Below are positions 5,559 through 7,790 of a DNA stretch of 7,790 nt, piece after piece. A program made the position numbers and the translations under genes. How positions within the stretch are numbered: the stretch's first letter is position 1; each line of letters opens with the position of its first letter. The notes under the pieces are model-generated. The model was not told where the DNA came from. It did no database searches and was given only the letters and a program-made list of their open reading frames with translations. The stretch is from Deltaproteobacteria bacterium (lineage in GTDB: Bacteria; Desulfobacterota; Dissulfuribacteria; Dissulfuribacterales; JALVPX01), in the NCBI GenBank assembly GCA_027031565.1, contig JALVPX010000009.1:1-7790 (forward strand), written 5' to 3'.

Positions 5559-6677
5559 ATGACAAAAGATTTATTCTTGGTTTTTGTTGCATGTGTTGTA
5601 AGTCTGGTTTGGTCATCATCGACCTCGGCTGCACCACTCGGGTTGCCTGATGTTGAAATCCCCCAAAATAATCCATTAAGTGCCAAGAAAATAAAGTTAG
5701 GCGAAAAATTATTCCTAGATAAACGTTTCAGTTCGGACGGGACCGTAAGTTGTGCCACTTGTCATGATCCAGCCAAGGCTTTTACAGACGGTCTGCCAGT
5801 GGCTGAGGGCATAAAGAAATTGAAAGGTACTCGAAATTCCCCAACAGTGTTGAATGCTGCCTACTATTCCACCCAATTCTGGGATGGGCGCGTTAACACC
5901 TTTGAGGAACAGGCCAAGGCCCCATTTATTAATCCTGTGGAGCATGGTCTGAAAAGCTTTGAGCCGATCATCAAGATCGTGCAGAAGGATCCTGGCTATG
6001 CCAAGGCCTTCAGGGAAGCTTTTGGCATAGCCCCATCTGAAATCACTATTGAACATGTGGTCAAGGCTATTGCTTCATTCGAACGCACATTGGTTTCAGG
6101 CGATTCCCCCTTTGATCGTTACATGTACGGCGGAGACAAAAATGCCATGTCTGAGGCAGCTATTAGGGGGCTGGAAATCTATAGGACCAAGGCAAGATGT
6201 CAGGACTGCCACACCATAGGACAGACAAGCGCTATTTTTACGGACAACAAGTTTCATAATTTGGGGGTCGGCTTTTCTGTTATTGAGGAAAACTTGTTTG
6301 ATATTGTTGAAAAATTCAAAAAAACAAAGGAATCGGGCAAGGACGTAGACGAATCGGTTTTAACAGACAAACAAGCCTCGGAACTTGGCAGATTTGCTGT
6401 GACCCTGAATATCGAGGATATAGGAAGATTTAAGACTCCAACGCTTAGGAATGTTGCCCTGACTGCTCCATATATGCATGACGGAAGCCTGGCAACCCTG
6501 GAGGAGGTAATCGAACTCTACGACCAGGGAGGTGAGGATAATCCAATGCTGGATAGCGGAATAAGACCTTTACGTCTTACAGATCAGGAAAAGGCGGATT
6601 TGCTGGAGTTTCTTAAGGCCCTAACCAGTCCTGAAGTAGAAGCACTAACGAAGAAACAGAGCAATATCAACAAATAG
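5559..6677 (+). CDS. Periplasmic di-heme cytochrome c peroxidase / MauG-family enzyme
   Basis: This 372-residue protein has a Sec signal peptide (cleavage near TSA24|A25) and two haem-c sites, CATCH (65-69) and CQDCH (214-218). It also has family landmarks: RNSPTVLNAA (92-101), FWDGR (107-111, Trp bridging the haems), NPVEHG (125-130, with the catalytic-type Glu128), KTPTLRNVALTAPYMHDG (292-309) and TLEEVIELYDQGG (313-325). Classical members reduce hydrogen peroxide to water with electrons from small cytochromes. By eye against the Pseudomonas enzyme, the distal His of the low-potential haem (its His71) has no counterpart, and the Met ligand of the other haem (its Met275) aligns with Tyr321, as in MauG. 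It may therefore be a MauG-like oxidase or a peroxidase that needs no reductive activation. AAGGAGG at 5545-5551 fixes the start. Control by the upstream PerR-like protein is likely. Confidence 0.93.
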   Translation: MTKDLFLVFVACVVSLVWSSSTSAAPLGLPDVEIPQNNPLSAKKIKLGEKLFLDKRFSSDGTVSCATCHDPAKAFTDGLPVAEGIKKLKGTRNSPTVLNAAYYSTQFWDGRVNTFEEQAKAPFINPVEHGLKSFEPIIKIVQKDPGYAKAFREAFGIAPSEITIEHVVKAIASFERTLVSGDSPFDRYMYGGDKNAMSEAAIRGLEIYRTKARCQDCHTIGQTSAIFTDNKFHNLGVGFSVIEENLFDIVEKFKKTKESGKDVDESVLTDKQASELGRFAVTLNIEDIGRFKTPTLRNVALTAPYMHDGSLATLEEVIELYDQGGEDNPMLDSGIRPLRLTDQEKADLLEFLKALTSPEVEALTKKQSNINK

Positions 6678-6696
6678 ATGAAACAGGAGGAGTTTT

Positions 6697-7770
6697 ATGA
6701 AAAAGAAAATTTCCAGGCGAATGTTTTTGAGACAGGCAGCCTTAACTGCCGCAGCAGCCACATTGCCGCTCAGTGTAGTAGAGGTTTCGTGGGGTGCAGG
6801 CAAGAGCCGGAATTTTACCTTTGCCTACATTTCTGATTCGCATCTGACACACATACAAGGCGCGAAGTTTGTGAGAAATTTTGATCAAGGCCTGAAAAAA
6901 GCTGTCACTGAGTGCAACTTCATGTCTCCTAAGCCAGATTTCGTGGTTTACGGAGGGGATCTGGCCCAGCTTGGTAAAAGAGAAGAACTTGAACACGGTC
7001 TTGAGATCATGGGGAAATTACGCCATCCAGTAAAATGGGTGATAGGCGAGCACGATTATTATTTGGACCTGGGAAAGTTCTGGGAAGAAAAGATAAGCAG
7101 GCTCTATTACAGCTTTGATCACAAGGGCATCCATTTTGTGGTGCTCAATTCAATTCTCACTTACGATTCCTGGGTGAAGAGGTGGGCCACGCCTGAGGAG
7201 CGCATGGCCAATATGGCCAGGCTCGACAATCCCAATGGTTCGCCTTTTATGGTCAAGGATGAACAGATAGCGTGGCTAAAAAATGATCTGGCCGGGATGC
7301 CTAAAGATACTCCCATCATAGTTATGTCTCACTCTCCGCTTTATAAAATTTTCAAGCCGTGGAACTTCTGGACAGAAGATGCGGAGAAGGTGCAGGCTAT
7401 CTTGCAGCCGTTTGAAAAGGTGACTGTGCTACATGGACACGTGCATCAAATTTTGTATAACCAGATCGGCAACATCACGTTCCAGGCTATGATGTCAACC
7501 GCATGGCCGTGGCCGTATCCGCCCAGCTATATTCAAAAGCCGCATCAGGTTCCAAAGCTTACAGTATTCATGAACCGGGCAGACCCGTTTCATGAACGCG
7601 ATGCAACAGGCTGGTCTGTGCTGGACCTGCATGATGGTCGAGTCGTAAACAACTTCAAGCTTTGGGAAAACAAGGACCGTGTGCTCAAATTTGATGAGAA
7701 GTTGGGTTATCCAATAGATGTCGAATATCAGGAACCAACAAAACGGATTCCGCCTCAACAACATTATTAA
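6697..7770 (+). CDS. Tat-exported calcineurin-like metallophosphoesterase
   Basis: This 357-residue protein starts with a twin-arginine signal (SRRMFLR, residues 6-12) and an Ala-rich hydrophobic stretch, so it is exported folded, probably already holding metal. The metallophosphoesterase motifs appear in order: DSH (47-49), GGD (86-88), GEHD (117-120), the SH of MSHSP (211-214) and GHVH (247-250). The third motif has Glu where most members have the metal-bridging Asn. These residues build a two-metal centre that hydrolyses phosphoesters; the substrate is unknown. The C-terminal part (about 260-357) is rich in Trp, Pro and Tyr (WPWPYPPSY) and may shape the active site. It begins 19 bp after the di-heme gene with AGGAGG (6685-6690), so the two are cotranscribed and possibly peroxide-induced. 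A secreted phosphatase, nucleotidase or phospholipase-type activity are all possible. Confidence 0.9.
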   Translation: MKKKISRRMFLRQAALTAAAATLPLSVVEVSWGAGKSRNFTFAYISDSHLTHIQGAKFVRNFDQGLKKAVTECNFMSPKPDFVVYGGDLAQLGKREELEHGLEIMGKLRHPVKWVIGEHDYYLDLGKFWEEKISRLYYSFDHKGIHFVVLNSILTYDSWVKRWATPEERMANMARLDNPNGSPFMVKDEQIAWLKNDLAGMPKDTPIIVMSHSPLYKIFKPWNFWTEDAEKVQAILQPFEKVTVLHGHVHQILYNQIGNITFQAMMSTAWPWPYPPSYIQKPHQVPKLTVFMNRADPFHERDATGWSVLDLHDGRVVNNFKLWENKDRVLKFDEKLGYPIDVEYQEPTKRIPPQQHY

Positions 7771-7780
7771 GCCATGAGAG

Positions 7781-7787
7781 AAAGGAG
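7781..7787 (+). promoter_or_regulatory. Ribosome-binding site of a further operon gene beyond the window
   Basis: AAAGGAG lies 11 bp after the phosphoesterase stop codon, with no terminator between. Its start codon would fall just past the right edge. The ATG at 7774 lies before this site and has no ribosome-binding site of its own, so it is less likely to be the start. Confidence 0.55.
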
Positions 7788-7790
7788 AAT

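Overview
The window looks like a chromosomal segment of a Gram-negative, respiring bacterium. Almost every product is exported: Sec signal peptides, one lipoprotein, one Tat substrate and a periplasmic di-heme c-type cytochrome. The style of the secreted proteins and the PerR/di-heme pairing suggest an anaerobic or microaerophilic lineage such as Desulfobacterota. That placement is an impression, since no taxonomic marker is present. All recognisable genes are on the + strand; I saw no tRNA, rRNA, CRISPR array, insertion sequence or phage gene.

Positions 1-1588 hold the end of an operon: the C-terminus of a TPR-like protein, a secreted parvulin-type foldase that lacks both usual active-site histidines, and a small lipoprotein with an NTF2-like look. 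After a 215-bp gap comes a 489-residue secreted protein with 20 cysteines (1804-3273), closed by a strong terminator. The order suggests that the TPR protein, foldase and lipoprotein may help fold or place this surface protein; that is inference.

A T-rich gap of about 330 bp then leads, through a consensus extended -10 promoter, to a two-gene unit (3669-4873). The first gene encodes a secreted protein with two copies of a small cysteine-rich cassette joined by Asn/Gln/Gly/Ser/Thr-rich linkers. The second encodes a secreted protein with a carboxypeptidase-regulatory-like beta-sandwich. A second strong terminator ends the unit.

Positions 4950-7790 hold a peroxide-response module: a PerR-type Fur-family regulator with every metal-site residue intact, a perfect 17-bp palindrome resembling a PerR box, a di-heme cytochrome c peroxidase/MauG-family enzyme, and 19 bp later a Tat-exported metallophosphoesterase. 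A ribosome-binding site at the right edge shows that the operon continues. The regulator probably controls the di-heme enzyme through the palindrome, which overlaps the likely -35 region. The di-heme enzyme has MauG-like rather than classical peroxidase axial ligands by eye, so its substrate is an open question.
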